From positions 35,305 to 99,304 of the forward strand of contig NZ_JMTB01000081.1 in NCBI RefSeq assembly GCF_000734965.1: a DNA stretch of 64,000 bases, read 5' to 3'. Shown piece by piece: positions 46,018 to 56,080 of the stretch. Position numbers and translations under genes: made by a program. Under the pieces are notes generated by a model that ran no database searches, had not been told where the DNA came from, and was given only the letters and a program-made list of their open reading frames with translations. The DNA comes from Trabulsiella guamensis ATCC 49490 (GTDB taxonomy: Bacteria; Pseudomonadota; Gammaproteobacteria; Enterobacterales; Enterobacteriaceae). Numbering within the stretch: position 1 is the first letter of the stretch; each line of letters begins with the position of its first letter.

Positions 46018-47369
46018 TCACGTCCTGTCACTGGTTTCAGTTCAATACGTTTGATATCACCGACCACCACCAGGTAGCTCAGTACCGCCACCAGCGCGTG
46101 GATCCCGACGTAAATCAGCGCACCGTTGAAGGAGCCGGAAACCCCGACAATGTAGCCAATCGCAATCGGCGTCACGATGCCGGAAATGTTGCCGAACATA
46201 TTGAACAACCCGCCGGAAAGACCACTGATCTCTTTCGGCGCCGTGTCAGCCATTACCGCCCAGCCCAGGGCGCCAATGCCTTTGCCGAAGAAGGCCATCG
46301 CCATGAAACCGATGATCATCCATTCCGTATCAACGTAGTTACAGAACACCATCGTCATGGAAAGCAGCATACCGAGCACAATGGGGGTTTTACGGGCGAC
46401 GTTGAGCGATCCGGTGCGTCGCATCAGCCAGTCGGAAATGATCCCACCCAGTACGCCGCCGATGAATCCACATACTGCCGGGATCGAGGCGACAAACCCG
46501 GCTTTCAGAATCGACATACCACGCGCCTGCACCAGATAAACCGGGAACCAGGTAATAAAGAAGTAGGTCAGTGCGTTGATACAATACTGTCCGATGTACA
46601 CGCCGATCATCATGCGTGAGCTAATCAGCTGTTTGATTTGCCCCCATTTTTCGCTCATCGGTACGTGCGGCTTCGTGCTTTTCTGATCCATGTTGATCAG
46701 CGCCCCGCCCTGAGCAATGTACTCCAGCTCTTTTTTGTTTACACCAGGGTGTTGATTCGGTTCGTGGATCACTTTCAGCCAGATAAAACTGATGATGATC
46801 CCGAGCCCGCCCATAAAGAAGAACACATGCGACCAGCCCACTTCGTGCGTCAGCCAGCCCATGATCGGTGCAAAAATGACAGTGGCGAAATACTGCGCCG
46901 AGTTAAAAATCGCCACCGCAGTTCCCCTCTCCTGCGCCGGGAACCAGGCCGCGACGATGCGACTATTGCCGGGGAAAGAAGGAGCTTCCGCCAGGCCGAC
47001 GAGAAAGCGCAGGGTAAACAGCGCCACAATAATGCCAAAGCCGCTGAATACATCGACGAAGCCCTGCAAAAGCGTAAAGAGCGACCAGACGAAAATAGAC
47101 CAGAAATAAACTCGTTTCGAACCAAAGCGGTCAAGCAGCCAGCCGCCGGGGATCTGACCGATGACATAGGCCCAGGAAAACGCGGAGAAAACATACCCCA
47201 TGCCAACCGGATCAAGACCAATTTCTTTGGCCATCTCCGAACCGGCAATGGATAGTGTGGCACGGTCACCATAGTTGAAGGAGGTGACGATAAACAGCAT
47301 CACCACTATCCAGTAGCGGGCGTTAGTGCGCTTTTCGACTGCGCTCGCCTCGTGACTTAATGAACTCAT
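46014..47369 (-). CDS. gudP: D-glucarate/galactarate transporter GudP (MFS)
   Basis: Anion:cation symporter-family permease (451 aa) with about 12 predicted membrane helices. The N-terminal part [26 protein letters not shown] and the loop motif [15 protein letters not shown] are typical of the hexuronate/glucarate group. First gene of the gud operon. Expected regulator from E. coli is CdaR; no site was resolved. Confidence 0.95.
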   Translation of the reverse strand: MSSLSHEASAVEKRTNARYWIVVMLFIVTSFNYGDRATLSIAGSEMAKEIGLDPVGMGYVFSAFSWAYVIGQIPGGWLLDRFGSKRVYFWSIFVWSLFTLLQGFVDVFSGFGIIVALFTLRFLVGLAEAPSFPGNSRIVAAWFPAQERGTAVAIFNSAQYFATVIFAPIMGWLTHEVGWSHVFFFMGGLGIIISFIWLKVIHEPNQHPGVNKKELEYIAQGGALINMDQKSTKPHVPMSEKWGQIKQLISSRMMIGVYIGQYCINALTYFFITWFPVYLVQARGMSILKAGFVASIPAVCGFIGGVLGGIISDWLMRRTGSLNVARKTPIVLGMLLSMTMVFCNYVDTEWMIIGFMAMAFFGKGIGALGWAVMADTAPKEISGLSGGLFNMFGNISGIVTPIAIGYIVGVSGSFNGALIYVGIHALVAVLSYLVVVGDIKRIELKPVTGRE

Positions 47370-47671
47370 TGTTGTACTCCTGAATCATAGCTTTGCTTTG
47401 AGCTACATCCATTCTGAACAGCACAACCGGTAGGGTAATCAGAATGACGGTTTATGTTTTTTTATTGCAGCGCCGTACGAAAAGAGGCTGCTTTATGAAC
47501 TGGCAGCAGAAAGTATAAAAACAGGAGGTCGGGTGCTCACCGTGCAATAACACAGCATTAACAAGTCTGGCTAAGGAGATTTGTGGCTTATGCCCAACCG
47601 TGTGGGGGCTGGTTCACGGAAATCAGAGGAAATGTGAGATATGCCCTTCGACAGAAGGGCGAACGGAACGG
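47370..47671. other. Intergenic region gudP-yqcA (no gene)
   Basis: 302 bases between gudP (starts on the right end of its gene, minus strand) and the yqcA stop. It must contain the gudP promoter. The only structure seen is a 7-bp hairpin GCCCTTC/GAAGGGC at 47643-47660, 12 bases past the yqcA stop, which may end the yqcC-truC-yqcA transcript. Short ORFs on the plus strand here extend into yqcA antisense and look like shadows. Confidence 0.5.
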
Positions 47672-48121
47672 TCAGTTGAGCAGTGTTGCCCAGTGCTCGA
47701 CCCAGGGGTTGGAGAGGCTTTCTGGCTCAGGATCTTCGCTGGCGTCGATCATCAGCATTTCGCCGATGCGCTGCGCGCCCTGCTCCTGCAGGCGTTCGTC
47801 GAACTTTTTACCGCCGCCGCAGAAGTTGGCGTAGGTGCTGTCACCCAGCGAAATAATGCCGTAACGCATGTGTGGCTGGTACATGTCTTTCATCCCTTCA
47901 AACAGCGGAACGATGCTGTCTGGCAGATCGCCTTGCCCGGTAGTCGAGGTGACGACTAGCGCGTATTTCCCGGTATACGCTTCCCAGTCACTGATTTCGG
48001 GATCTTCAAAAACGGTCGCTTTATGCCCAAGCCCTGTCAGGATGCTTTCCGCCTCTTCGGCGACCAGCAACGCGTTTCCATACATGGTGCCGACAAAAAT
48101 ACCCACTTCTGCCATGTTCAA
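47672..48121 (-). CDS. yqcA: Flavodoxin YqcA
   Basis: FMN-binding flavodoxin-like protein (149 aa). The phosphate-binding loop is [16 protein letters not shown] and a second FMN loop is [12 protein letters not shown]. Electron partner unknown. Third gene of yqcC-truC-yqcA; its ATG overlaps the truC stop by 4 bases. Confidence 0.95.
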   Translation of the reverse strand: MNMAEVGIFVGTMYGNALLVAEEAESILTGLGHKATVFEDPEISDWEAYTGKYALVVTSTTGQGDLPDSIVPLFEGMKDMYQPHMRYGIISLGDSTYANFCGGGKKFDERLQEQGAQRIGEMLMIDASEDPEPESLSNPWVEHWATLLN

Positions 48122-48912
48122 CTCCCTGATGTTGTATCGATAGCGTCATCCTGACCGCTGCCGCCCACAAACTCAACCCTTTCGTTTATCGGGAGAAAGC
48201 CGCGCCAATCAAATTGTGTCAGCGCCTGCATCCAGACGTCGTCGAAACCGGCATGCAGCGTTAACGGTTCGCCGGTAAAGGGATGTGTCAGCGACAACGT
48301 GCTGGCATGCAGCATCAGCCGGTGGCAGCCAAAATGGTCAGCGGCGCTGCGGTTCTGACGTAAATCGCCATGTTTGCTGTCGCCGATGATCGGATGACGA
48401 AGATGTTTAAGATGGCGGCGCAACTGGTGCTTACGGCCCGTTTTGGGTTCCAGCTCTACCAGGCTATAGCGCGTCGTCGGATAACGGCCGGTGGCGACGG
48501 GCATTTCCACCGTCGCCAGCCCACGGTAGTGGGTCACAGCAGGCTGCGGGTCTTTGTCGTCGCGGGCAAATTTATCGGCGATTTTGTCCAGTTCCTCAAC
48601 CAGCGGGTAATCCAGTAGATCTTCACCTGTCAGCCAGCCACGGACGATCGCGTGATAGCGCTTCTGGATCTGATGCTGCTCAAACTGTTGCGCCAGCAGG
48701 CGACCCGCCTCACTTGACAGCCCCATCAACAGCACGCCGGAAGTCGGACGGTCAAGGCGATGGGCGGTAAAAACATGCTGTCCGATTTGATCGCGCACGG
48801 TCTGCATCACCACCACTTTTTCATCGCGATCGAGCCAACTGCGGTGTACCAACCAGCCGGACGGTTTGTTCACCGCCACCAGCCATTCATCCTGATAAAT
48901 GATTTCCAGCAT
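48118..48912 (-). CDS. truC: tRNA pseudouridine(65) synthase TruC
   Basis: RluA-family pseudouridine synthase (264 aa) acting on U65 of some tRNAs. The catalytic Asp is in [15 protein letters not shown] (about 54). C-terminal domain motif [15 protein letters not shown] is present. Tightly packed between yqcC and yqcA. Confidence 0.96.
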   Translation of the reverse strand: MLEIIYQDEWLVAVNKPSGWLVHRSWLDRDEKVVVMQTVRDQIGQHVFTAHRLDRPTSGVLLMGLSSEAGRLLAQQFEQHQIQKRYHAIVRGWLTGEDLLDYPLVEELDKIADKFARDDKDPQPAVTHYRGLATVEMPVATGRYPTTRYSLVELEPKTGRKHQLRRHLKHLRHPIIGDSKHGDLRQNRSAADHFGCHRLMLHASTLSLTHPFTGEPLTLHAGFDDVWMQALTQFDWRGFLPINERVEFVGGSGQDDAIDTTSGS

Positions 48913-49241
48913 CAGGCGTTATCGTCCGCAAACAGAGCGTCAAGCGCCAGTAGCTCCGGTAGCACACGCTCACGCAGCGGATGGCTGGCGTCAAGAGCCA
49001 CTTCATAATAGGGGGCGATAGCAAAATTTTGCGGCAGCGGCTGACCATTGTCGAGCAACTGGTGCATCCGCGGGATCAACACCCATTGCAGCCATTCCAG
49101 TGGTGCCAGGGTGTCCATGCAAAACGGCTGATCGCTGTTGAAAGCGCTGGCGTCAGGTGCGTCGCTCTGCCAGTGCTGATGCAGACGCATCACGGTTTCA
49201 ATGGCGCGCAGTTGCGCACGGACGTTGTCGTGAAGAGTCAT
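48912..49241 (-). CDS. yqcC: YqcC family protein (DUF446)
   Basis: Small soluble protein of unknown function, 109 aa from MTLHDNVRAQLRAIE at 49241, the E. coli length. Motif FCMDTLAPLEWLQWVLIPRMHQLLD is typical of the family. A 35-codon upstream extension would run into the csrB terminator and was rejected. Stop overlaps truC start by one base. Confidence 0.93.
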   Translation of the reverse strand: MTLHDNVRAQLRAIETVMRLHQHWQSDAPDASAFNSDQPFCMDTLAPLEWLQWVLIPRMHQLLDNGQPLPQNFAIAPYYEVALDASHPLRERVLPELLALDALFADDNA

Positions 49242-49296
49242 GAGAACCTCGGTGCAAAAAAACGGTGACGCAGGATACCACTGGCGGCGGAAAAAC

Positions 49297-49665
49297 AAAA
49301 AAAGGGAGCACTGTCGAAACAGTGCTCCCGGTTCGTTTCGCAGCAATCCGGCTACTCAACGTGCTCCCTGCTCATCCTTGACAACTTTTCCTGGGGTCTC
49401 CTGACCCATGTTCATCCGTAAACGCGTGCATCCTGCTTCACACCACCCCGATGTGAATATACTCATCCTTAAGCATTCCTTGATCTTCCTGATCCACCGA
49501 ACATCCCGACCGGCTCTCGTTCTCCCTCCTGGAGGTGTCCTTTAACGCATTCCTGCGTTTTCCTTTCGCTTCATCCTGAAGCCTTTCCCTGTAGCACCGT
49601 CCTGGTGTGTTCCCTGAAGCGTCATCATCCTGATGTTCGCTTCTTTTGTGTGACTTCCTGTCGAC
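49297..49665 (-). ncRNA. csrB: CsrB regulatory RNA
   Basis: Carbon-storage sRNA that sequesters the translational regulator CsrA. On the minus strand it begins GTCGACAGGAAGTCACAC and ends in a perfect terminator GGGAGCACTGT/ACAGTGCTCCC followed by TTTTTTT. Length 369 nt equals the E. coli figure I remember. Many GGA motifs in hairpin loops (CAGGATG, CAGGAGG, AAGGATG) are spread along it, each a CsrA site. Position between yqcC and syd is conserved. Confidence 0.95.
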
Positions 49666-49691
49666 GAACATAGGATCGCTTATTCCGCTTC

Positions 49692-49714
49692 GTCTTACAA
49701 CCCCGCCGTAAGAC
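49692..49714 (-). promoter_or_regulatory. Inverted repeat in csrB promoter region
   Basis: Perfect 7-bp arms GTCTTAC and GTAAGAC spaced by 9 bases, 27-49 bases upstream of the csrB 5' end. The arms contain CTTACA/GTAAG words as found in UvrY sites, so this could be a second, promoter-proximal contact. A TATGTT -10 element precedes the 5' end. Confidence 0.45.
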
Positions 49715-49839
49715 AAATCCGTAAGCCGATCTTCATATGAAAGTAGATAGAAAGAATTATAACTTATTGATATTAATAGAAACCAATAACTTTTTTAAGC
49801 CAGTCTCTCACCTGTCTCAAGGCGATCTCTCACAGCGCG

Positions 49840-49857
49840 TGTAAGAGATGTCTCACA
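49840..49857 (-). promoter_or_regulatory. UvrY (SirA)-type binding site upstream of csrB
   Basis: TGTAAGAGATGTCTCACA is an 18-bp imperfect palindrome that differs at two positions from the UvrY/SirA consensus TGTAAGAGATCTCTTACA. It lies about 175 bases upstream of the csrB 5' end, close to where the upstream UvrY site is known in E. coli. Confidence 0.8.
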
Positions 49858-49876
49858 AGTCCTGTAGTAATCTGGA

Positions 49877-50422
49877 TTACAAAAGCGGTTCAAGCTGGTT
49901 GAGGAAACTCGCAAGTGAGGGGGAAAGTACCGTACGCTTCGGTGTACCGAGGGTTTCTTTGACGACCTCGCCGGTCAGGTTACACACCGATATCACGTCC
50001 AGTTCGCTGTCCAGAGTCGCGATAAATAACGTCGGCGACAGCTTCAGACGTTTCTGAGTGACCAGGTGACCAATAAGGTTTTCCTGAACACGCCGGAAGT
50101 CATCCGGACTCCAGGTTTGCAGCAACAGCAGAGGTTGCCCCATAAACGTTGCTGACATATCACCCGCATATTGGGTGGTGTAGTACGAATGAAGCGGCTT
50201 TTGTATCACAATGTCCAGGGCGCGTTCAACCGCGTTTACATTCGGCGTCAGATCAAACGATTGCGGCTGCCAGAAAACGGCTTCGTCGGTGGTGGAGATC
50301 GTGCAGGGAGACGGCACGCCGTAGAGATCTTCACTGCGCGGCCAGGAGTCATATTCACGCCGCCATGCGTCGCAATACCGTTGGGTAAATGCCTGAAGCG
50401 CTTCTGCAGTCTGGTTATCCAC
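49877..50422 (-). CDS. syd: SecY-interacting protein Syd
   Basis: Peripheral protein (181 aa) that binds SecY and checks translocon assembly. Starts at GTG (50422: [20 protein letters not shown]) with an AGAGAGAA ribosome site, giving the E. coli length; an ATG six codons upstream is the alternative. Family blocks [19 protein letters not shown] and [30 protein letters not shown] are clear. Confidence 0.95.
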   Translation of the reverse strand: MDNQTAEALQAFTQRYCDAWRREYDSWPRSEDLYGVPSPCTISTTDEAVFWQPQSFDLTPNVNAVERALDIVIQKPLHSYYTTQYAGDMSATFMGQPLLLLQTWSPDDFRRVQENLIGHLVTQKRLKLSPTLFIATLDSELDVISVCNLTGEVVKETLGTPKRTVLSPSLASFLNQLEPLL

Positions 50423-50490
50423 CGATTTCTCTCTTCTCATTAGCCAGTATACAATTGCGCCATAGTGTACCTGCTTTATTATGGTGAAAC

Positions 50491-51336
50491 ATGTCTTCTT
50501 ATGAAAATCATCAGGCGCTGGCTGGCCTGACGCTCGGCAAAGCGACCGACTATCGCGACACCTACGATGCCTCGCTGCTGCAGGGCGTTCCGCGCAGTCT
50601 GAATCGAGATCCTCTCGGCCTGCATGCCGACAATCTGCCCTTCCACGGCGCGGACATCTGGACGCTCTACGAGTTGTCGTGGCTCAATGCGAAAGGGTTG
50701 CCGCAGGTGGCAGTGGGCCATGTCGAACTCGACAACACAACGGTAAATCTGGTGGAGTCGAAAAGCTTTAAGCTCTATCTCAACAGCTTTAACCAGACGC
50801 GTTTTGCCGACCAGGAAGCGGTTCGTACTACGCTTGAGCGCGACCTCAGCGCCTGTGCGCAGGGCAAGGTCAGCGTGGCGCTGTACCGTCTGGAAGAAAT
50901 CGAAGGGCAGCCCGTCGCCCACTTCAACGGCACCTGCATTGATGATCAGGATATCGACATCGATAACTACCAGTTCAGCGCCGACTACCTGCAGGGTGCC
51001 GCCAGCGGCAAGCGCACAGAAGAGACGCTGGTCAGCCACCTGCTGAAATCCAACTGCCTCATCACACATCAGCCAGACTGGGGGTCAGTACAAATCCAGT
51101 ATCGCGGCGCGAAAATCGACCGTGAAAAGCTGCTGCGCTATCTGGTTTCATTCCGCCATCACAACGAATTTCATGAACAGTGCGTGGAGCGTATCTTTAA
51201 CGACATCATGCGCTTCTGCCAGCCGGAAACGCTGAGCGTCTATGCCCGCTACACCCGCCGCGGCGGTCTGGATATCAACCCCTGGCGTTCGAACACTGAC
51301 TTTGCCCCCGCCACCGGACGACTGGCTCGTCAATAA
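50491..51336 (+). CDS. queF: NADPH-dependent 7-cyano-7-deazaguanine reductase QueF
   Basis: Reduces preQ0 to preQ1 in queuosine synthesis (281 aa, long two-domain form). The NADPH-binding motif [13 protein letters not shown] is in the N-half. The catalytic Cys is in [16 protein letters not shown] (about 189) and the Asp in the same segment. Third queuosine enzyme in the window with queD and queE. Divergent from syd. Confidence 0.97.
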   Translation: MSSYENHQALAGLTLGKATDYRDTYDASLLQGVPRSLNRDPLGLHADNLPFHGADIWTLYELSWLNAKGLPQVAVGHVELDNTTVNLVESKSFKLYLNSFNQTRFADQEAVRTTLERDLSACAQGKVSVALYRLEEIEGQPVAHFNGTCIDDQDIDIDNYQFSADYLQGAASGKRTEETLVSHLLKSNCLITHQPDWGSVQIQYRGAKIDREKLLRYLVSFRHHNEFHEQCVERIFNDIMRFCQPETLSVYARYTRRGGLDINPWRSNTDFAPATGRLARQ

Positions 51337-51450
51337 GAAATATTTACGCAAAATGCGCGGACAATTCCGCGCATTACCTTGTGGAAACAGAACTGACGAG
51401 GCTATTGTAATCCATAGGGAAAGCTGATTATTGTCCCGTAAGGAGTTCTC

Positions 51451-52815
51451 TTGATTACACACATTAGCCCACTGGGCTCTATGGATATGCTGTCGCAGCT
51501 GGAAGTAGACATGCTGAAACGGACAGCCAGCAGCGACCTGTACCAACTGTTTCGTAACTGTTCCCTGGCGGTGCTTAACTCCGGCAGCCTGACCGACAGC
51601 AGCCAGGAGCTGCTTTCTCGCTTCGAGAGCTTTGACATCAACGTATTGCGCCGCGAGCGCGGCGTTAAACTTGAACTGATTAACCCACCGGAAGACGCTT
51701 TCGTTGACGGGCGCATTATCCGCGCGTTGCAGGCTAACCTGTTTGCCGTTCTGCGCGACATTCTGTTTGTCTATGGGCAAATCCATAACACTGTCCGCTT
51801 TCCGAATCTGGATCTCGCCAGCTCAACGCATATCACTAACCTGGTGTTTTCGATTTTGCGTAACGCCCGCGCGCTCCACGTTGGCGAAGCACCGGGAATG
51901 GTGGTGTGCTGGGGCGGCCACTCCATCAACGAAACCGAATACCTATACGCTCGTCGCGTCGGTACCCAGCTTGGTCTGCGCGAACTGAACATCTGCACCG
52001 GCTGCGGTCCTGGCGCGATGGAAGCGCCGATGAAAGGCGCGGCGGTCGGCCACGCGCAACAGCGCTACAAAGAAGGGCGTTTTATCGGTATGACCGAGCC
52101 GTCAATCATCGCCGCTGAGCCGCCAAACCCGCTGGTGAACGAACTGATCATTATGCCGGACATCGAAAAACGTCTGGAGGCGTTTGTGCGCCTCGCGCAC
52201 GGCATCATCATCTTCCCGGGCGGGGTGGGTACGGCGGAAGAGTTACTCTACCTGCTCGGCATTCTGATGAACCCGGCCAACAAAAATCAGGTACTGCCGC
52301 TGATCCTGACCGGCCCTAAAGAGAGTGCCGATTACTTCCGCGTGCTGGATGAGTTTATCGTTCATACGCTGGGGGAAAACGCGCGTCGCCACTACCGCAT
52401 TATCATTGACGACGCCGCTGAAGTGGCCCGTCAGATGAAAAAGGCGATGCCGCTGGTGAAAGAAAACCGCCGTGACACCGGAGATGCTTACAGCTTCAAC
52501 TGGTCGATTCGCATCTCGCCGGATCTGCAACAGCCGTTCGAACCGACCCACGAGAACATGGCAAACCTAAAACTCTACCCGGATCAACCCGTCGAAGTGC
52601 TGGCGGCTGACCTGCGTCGCGCCTTCTCCGGTATCGTTGCAGGTAACGTGAAGGAAGTAGGCATTCGCGCTATTGAGCAGTATGGTCCGTACAAAATCCA
52701 TGGTGACAGCGAAATGATGCGCCGGATGGACGATCTACTGCAGGGCTTCGTGGCCCAGCACCGCATGAAACTTCCAGGTTCTGCTTACATCCCCTGTTAC
52801 GAAATCTGTTCCTGA
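51451..52815 (+). CDS. ppnN: Nucleotide 5'-monophosphate nucleosidase PpnN
   Basis: LOG-type nucleosidase (454 aa; older name ygdH) that hydrolyses purine and pyrimidine NMPs and is stimulated by (p)ppGpp. Starts at TTG after AAGGAG, as in E. coli. The Rossmann/LOG motifs [16 protein letters not shown] and [18 protein letters not shown], including the PGGxGTxxE signature, are intact. The ppGpp synthetase RelA is in the same window. Confidence 0.96.
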   Translation: MITHISPLGSMDMLSQLEVDMLKRTASSDLYQLFRNCSLAVLNSGSLTDSSQELLSRFESFDINVLRRERGVKLELINPPEDAFVDGRIIRALQANLFAVLRDILFVYGQIHNTVRFPNLDLASSTHITNLVFSILRNARALHVGEAPGMVVCWGGHSINETEYLYARRVGTQLGLRELNICTGCGPGAMEAPMKGAAVGHAQQRYKEGRFIGMTEPSIIAAEPPNPLVNELIIMPDIEKRLEAFVRLAHGIIIFPGGVGTAEELLYLLGILMNPANKNQVLPLILTGPKESADYFRVLDEFIVHTLGENARRHYRIIIDDAAEVARQMKKAMPLVKENRRDTGDAYSFNWSIRISPDLQQPFEPTHENMANLKLYPDQPVEVLAADLRRAFSGIVAGNVKEVGIRAIEQYGPYKIHGDSEMMRRMDDLLQGFVAQHRMKLPGSAYIPCYEICS

Positions 52816-52821
52816 TCACCC

Positions 52822-52852
52822 GGGCGGCTTACGCGCCGCCCATTTCTTTTTC
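52822..52852 (+). terminator. Terminator after ppnN
   Basis: GGGCGGC (52822-52828) pairs with GCCGCCC (52835-52841), followed by ATTTCTTTTTCTT. It starts 7 bases after the stop. Confidence 0.85.
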
Positions 52853-53257
52853 TTACCTAAACTTTCCAGAATCCGCCTTTCTGCCGCAGGTTAAGCTACG
52901 TTAATCGCACAAAATTTTGATAAGTCATCAGAAACCGCCATTTCTGCATTTTTTTGCAGATGAAAACGCGGTATTACGCCTGTGTGCTTTTCCCGTATAT
53001 CCTGCTGGTGTTAGCCTTTGCGCCAATAAAATTCTGGCATGGCAAAAAAGACAGAGCGATGGTCTAAAAACTGTCATATCCGGAGCTGATTATTGCAATT
53101 GGGATCGAGATCACTGATACATCGATAAGTTAAATGTATCTTTCCGGCCCCATAAGATTGACGGTAAAAAATCATCAAAAAAACGTCATTAAACGAATTT
53201 CAGACCAGTAATTTTTATTTTTTAAATATATTTTGTTGATTCTTCCAGGAGATACAG
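52853..53257. other. Intergenic region ppnN-sdaC (no gene)
   Basis: About 400 AT-rich bases serving as the sdaC upstream region. Contains a small hairpin CTGCA-T7-GCAG near 52944-52959, a CRP-like site at 53100-53115 and a good AGGAGA ribosome site before sdaC. A 66-codon ORF at 52917-53117 has no ribosome site or recognisable family and overlaps the regulatory region, so I do not call it. Confidence 0.5.
53100..53115 (+). promoter_or_regulatory. Possible CRP site upstream of sdaC
   Basis: TGGGATCGAGATCACT fits TGTGA-N6-TCACA with mismatches at the third and last positions. It is 142 bases before the sdaC ATG. Catabolite control of serine uptake/degradation is plausible; the call rests on the motif only. 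Confidence 0.4.
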
Positions 53258-54547
53258 ATGGAAAGCACTCAAACCAGCACTATTGCTTCGATTGAAAAAA
53301 GAAGCACATGGCGTAAAACGGATACCATGTGGATGCTGGGCCTTTACGGCACTGCCATCGGCGCAGGCGTTTTGTTCCTGCCGATTAACGCCGGCGTTGG
53401 CGGTATGATCCCGCTGATTATCATGGCAATTCTCGCCTTCCCAATGACGTTCTTCGCGCACCGCGGCATGACCCGCTTCGTGCTGTCCGGTAAAAATCCG
53501 GGCGAAGATATCACTGAGGTGGTTGAAGAACACTTTGGTATTGGCGCAGGTAAAATCATTACCCTGCTCTATTTCTTCGCCATCTACCCGATCCTGCTGG
53601 TATACAGCGTGGCGATCACCAACACCGTCGACAGCTTCATTACCCATCAGTTGGGCATGACTGCACCGCCGCGCGCGATCCTGTCGCTGATCCTGATCGT
53701 CGGTATGATGACTATCGTTCGCTTTGGTGAGCAAATGATCGTCAAAGCGATGAGCATTCTGGTATTCCCGTTTGTGGCAGCATTGATGCTGCTGGCGCTG
53801 TACCTGATCCCACAGTGGAGCGGCGCGGCACTGGAAACCCTGTCTCTGAGCAACGCATCCACCACGGGCAATGGCCTGTGGATGACCCTGTGGCTGGCGA
53901 TCCCGGTCATGGTCTTCTCCTTCAACCACTCACCGATCATCTCCTCTTTCGCCGTGGCGAAACGTGAAGAATACGGTGATGGCGCAGAGAAAAAATGCTC
54001 CAGCATCCTGGCGCGTGCGCACATCATGATGGTGATTACCGTGATGTTCTTCGTCTTCAGTTGTGTACTGAGCCTGTCTCCGGCTGACCTGGCCGCAGCG
54101 AAAGAGCAAAACATTTCTATCCTGTCTTACCTGGCAAACCACTTTAACGCACCGCTGATTGCCTGGATGGCACCGATCATCGCGATGATCGCCATCACCA
54201 AATCCTTCCTCGGCCACTATCTGGGCGCACGTGAAGGTTTCAACGGGATGGTCATCAAGTCCCTGCGTAGCAAAGGCAAAACCATTGAACTCAGCCGTCT
54301 GAACAAAATCACTGCGCTGTTCATGCTGTTAACCACCTGGGCGGTGGCGACGCTGAACCCAAGCATTCTGGGGATGATTGAAACGCTGGGCGGCCCGGTT
54401 ATCGCCATGATTCTGTTCCTGATGCCGATGTACGCGATTCAGAAAGTCCCGGCAATGCGCAAATACAGCGGCCACATCAGCAACGTTTTCGTTGTCATCA
54501 TGGGCCTCATCGCCATCTCCGCGATTTTCTACTCCCTGTTCAGTTAA
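53258..54547 (+). CDS. sdaC: Serine/proton symporter SdaC
   Basis: Inner-membrane L-serine importer of the HAAAP family (429 aa) with about 11 predicted helices. The opening [25 protein letters not shown] is the family signature near residue 30. It feeds serine to the downstream deaminase SdaB. The E. coli length is matched. Confidence 0.97.
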   Translation: MESTQTSTIASIEKRSTWRKTDTMWMLGLYGTAIGAGVLFLPINAGVGGMIPLIIMAILAFPMTFFAHRGMTRFVLSGKNPGEDITEVVEEHFGIGAGKIITLLYFFAIYPILLVYSVAITNTVDSFITHQLGMTAPPRAILSLILIVGMMTIVRFGEQMIVKAMSILVFPFVAALMLLALYLIPQWSGAALETLSLSNASTTGNGLWMTLWLAIPVMVFSFNHSPIISSFAVAKREEYGDGAEKKCSSILARAHIMMVITVMFFVFSCVLSLSPADLAAAKEQNISILSYLANHFNAPLIAWMAPIIAMIAITKSFLGHYLGAREGFNGMVIKSLRSKGKTIELSRLNKITALFMLLTTWAVATLNPSILGMIETLGGPVIAMILFLMPMYAIQKVPAMRKYSGHISNVFVVIMGLIAISAIFYSLFS

Positions 54548-54558
54548 GTTAATCCCCG

Positions 54559-54578
54559 GCGCCACCTGTGTGTGGCGC
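54559..54578 (+). terminator. Hairpin between sdaC and sdaB
   Basis: GCGCCAC (54559-54565) pairs with GTGGCGC (54572-54578), then ACTTCTTTT. A weak terminator or attenuator that could lower sdaB relative to sdaC. Confidence 0.5.
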
Positions 54579-54603
54579 ACTTCTTTTCAGCCATGGATGC
54601 ATC

Positions 54604-55971
54604 ATGATCAGCGTTTTCGATATTTTCAAAATCGGCATTGGTCCCTCCAGTTCACATACTGTCGGGCCAATGAAAGCGGGCAAACAATTCACGGACGACC
54701 TAATTGCACGTGGGATCCTCAATGATATTACCCGCGTGGTCGTCGATGTGTACGGCTCGCTCTCTCTGACCGGTAAAGGTCACCACACCGATATCGCCAT
54801 TATTATGGGTCTGGCGGGAAACCTGCCGGATACCGTCGATATCGATTCCATCCCTGGTTTTATTCAGGATGTGAATACCCACGGCCGTCTGCTGCTGGCA
54901 AACGGCGAGCACGAAGTCGAATTTCCTGTCGATCAGTGCATGAATTTTCATACCGATAACCTCTCTTTGCATGAGAACGGTATGCGCATCACCGCTCTGA
55001 GTGGCGGCAATGTGGTGCACAGCAAAACGTATTACTCTATCGGCGGCGGGTTTATCGTCGACGAAGAACATTTCGGTCAGGTTGACAGCGCTCCCGTGCA
55101 GGTGCCTTACCCGTACAAATCCGCAGCTGACCTGCAACGTCATTGCCAGGAATCCGGGCTGTCGCTCTCCGGCCTGATGATGAAAAATGAACTGGCACTG
55201 CACAGTAAAGAAGCGCTTGAGCAGCATTTTGCTAACGTCTGGGAGGTCATGCGTAGCGGCATTGAGCGCGGCATCACCACCGAAGGCGTTCTGCCGGGCA
55301 AACTGCGGGTTCCGCGCCGTGCGGCGGCACTGCGTCGTATGCTGGTAAGCCAGGACAAAACCACCAGTGATCCGATGGCAGTCGTTGACTGGATCAACAT
55401 GTTCGCGCTGGCGGTAAATGAAGAGAATGCCGCCGGTGGTCGTGTGGTCACCGCGCCAACCAATGGCGCCTGCGGAATTGTCCCGGCGGTGCTGGCCTAC
55501 TATGACAAGTTCATCCGGGAAGTGAATGCGAACTCACTGGCGCGCTACATGCTGGTCGCAAGCGCTATTGGCTCGCTCTATAAAATGAACGCGTCTATTT
55601 CTGGCGCCGAAGTGGGCTGTCAGGGAGAAGTCGGCGTGGCCTGTTCCATGGCGGCGGCGGGGCTGGCGGAACTGCTGGGAGGAAGCCCGACGCAAGTGTG
55701 TATTGCTGCGGAAATAGGTATGGAGCACAACCTCGGGCTGACCTGCGATCCGGTCGCCGGACAGGTTCAGGTACCGTGCATCGAGCGTAACGCGATTGCC
55801 GCGGTGAAAGCGGTCAACGCGGCGCGTATGGCGCTGCGTCGCACCAGTGAACCGCGCGTCTGCCTCGACAAGGTTATCGAAACCATGTACGAAACCGGTA
55901 AAGATATGAACGCCAAATACCGCGAAACCTCGCGCGGCGGCCTGGCAATGAAGATCGTCACCTGCGATTAA
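54604..55971 (+). CDS. sdaB: L-serine dehydratase 2 (SdaB)
   Basis: [4Fe-4S] L-serine deaminase making pyruvate and ammonia (455 aa from MISVFDIFKIGIGPSSSHT at 54604). The N-terminal SSSHTVGPM motif and cysteines in TNGACGIVPA, GAEVGCQGEVGVACSMAAAG and LTCDPVAG that ligate the cluster are present. Twelve extra upstream codons were rejected because they precede the conserved start. Operon with sdaC. Confidence 0.97.
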   Translation: MISVFDIFKIGIGPSSSHTVGPMKAGKQFTDDLIARGILNDITRVVVDVYGSLSLTGKGHHTDIAIIMGLAGNLPDTVDIDSIPGFIQDVNTHGRLLLANGEHEVEFPVDQCMNFHTDNLSLHENGMRITALSGGNVVHSKTYYSIGGGFIVDEEHFGQVDSAPVQVPYPYKSAADLQRHCQESGLSLSGLMMKNELALHSKEALEQHFANVWEVMRSGIERGITTEGVLPGKLRVPRRAAALRRMLVSQDKTTSDPMAVVDWINMFALAVNEENAAGGRVVTAPTNGACGIVPAVLAYYDKFIREVNANSLARYMLVASAIGSLYKMNASISGAEVGCQGEVGVACSMAAAGLAELLGGSPTQVCIAAEIGMEHNLGLTCDPVAGQVQVPCIERNAIAAVKAVNAARMALRRTSEPRVCLDKVIETMYETGKDMNAKYRETSRGGLAMKIVTCD

Positions 55972-55975
55972 CTCC

Positions 55976-56010
55976 AAAAGAAGCCTCGTTTTGCGAGGCT
56001 TCTTCCTGAA
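55976..56010 (+). terminator. Terminator after sdaB
   Basis: GAAGCCTCG (55980-55988) pairs with CGAGGCTTC (55994-56002), followed by TTCCTGAATTATT. The T-tract is imperfect. Confidence 0.65.
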
Positions 56011-56080
56011 TTATTCTCTGTAAATAGCCTCACAGACATCACGATGTTACCCTTAGCGCTCTTGCTCAAGGAGGATTTCC

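Noticed and set aside
49438..49716. 92-codon minus-strand ORF
   Set aside because: It is the csrB RNA read as protein; repeated GGA motifs explain the open frame.
52917..53117. 66-codon ORF in the ppnN-sdaC gap
   Set aside because: No ribosome site, no family, lies over a likely CRP site.
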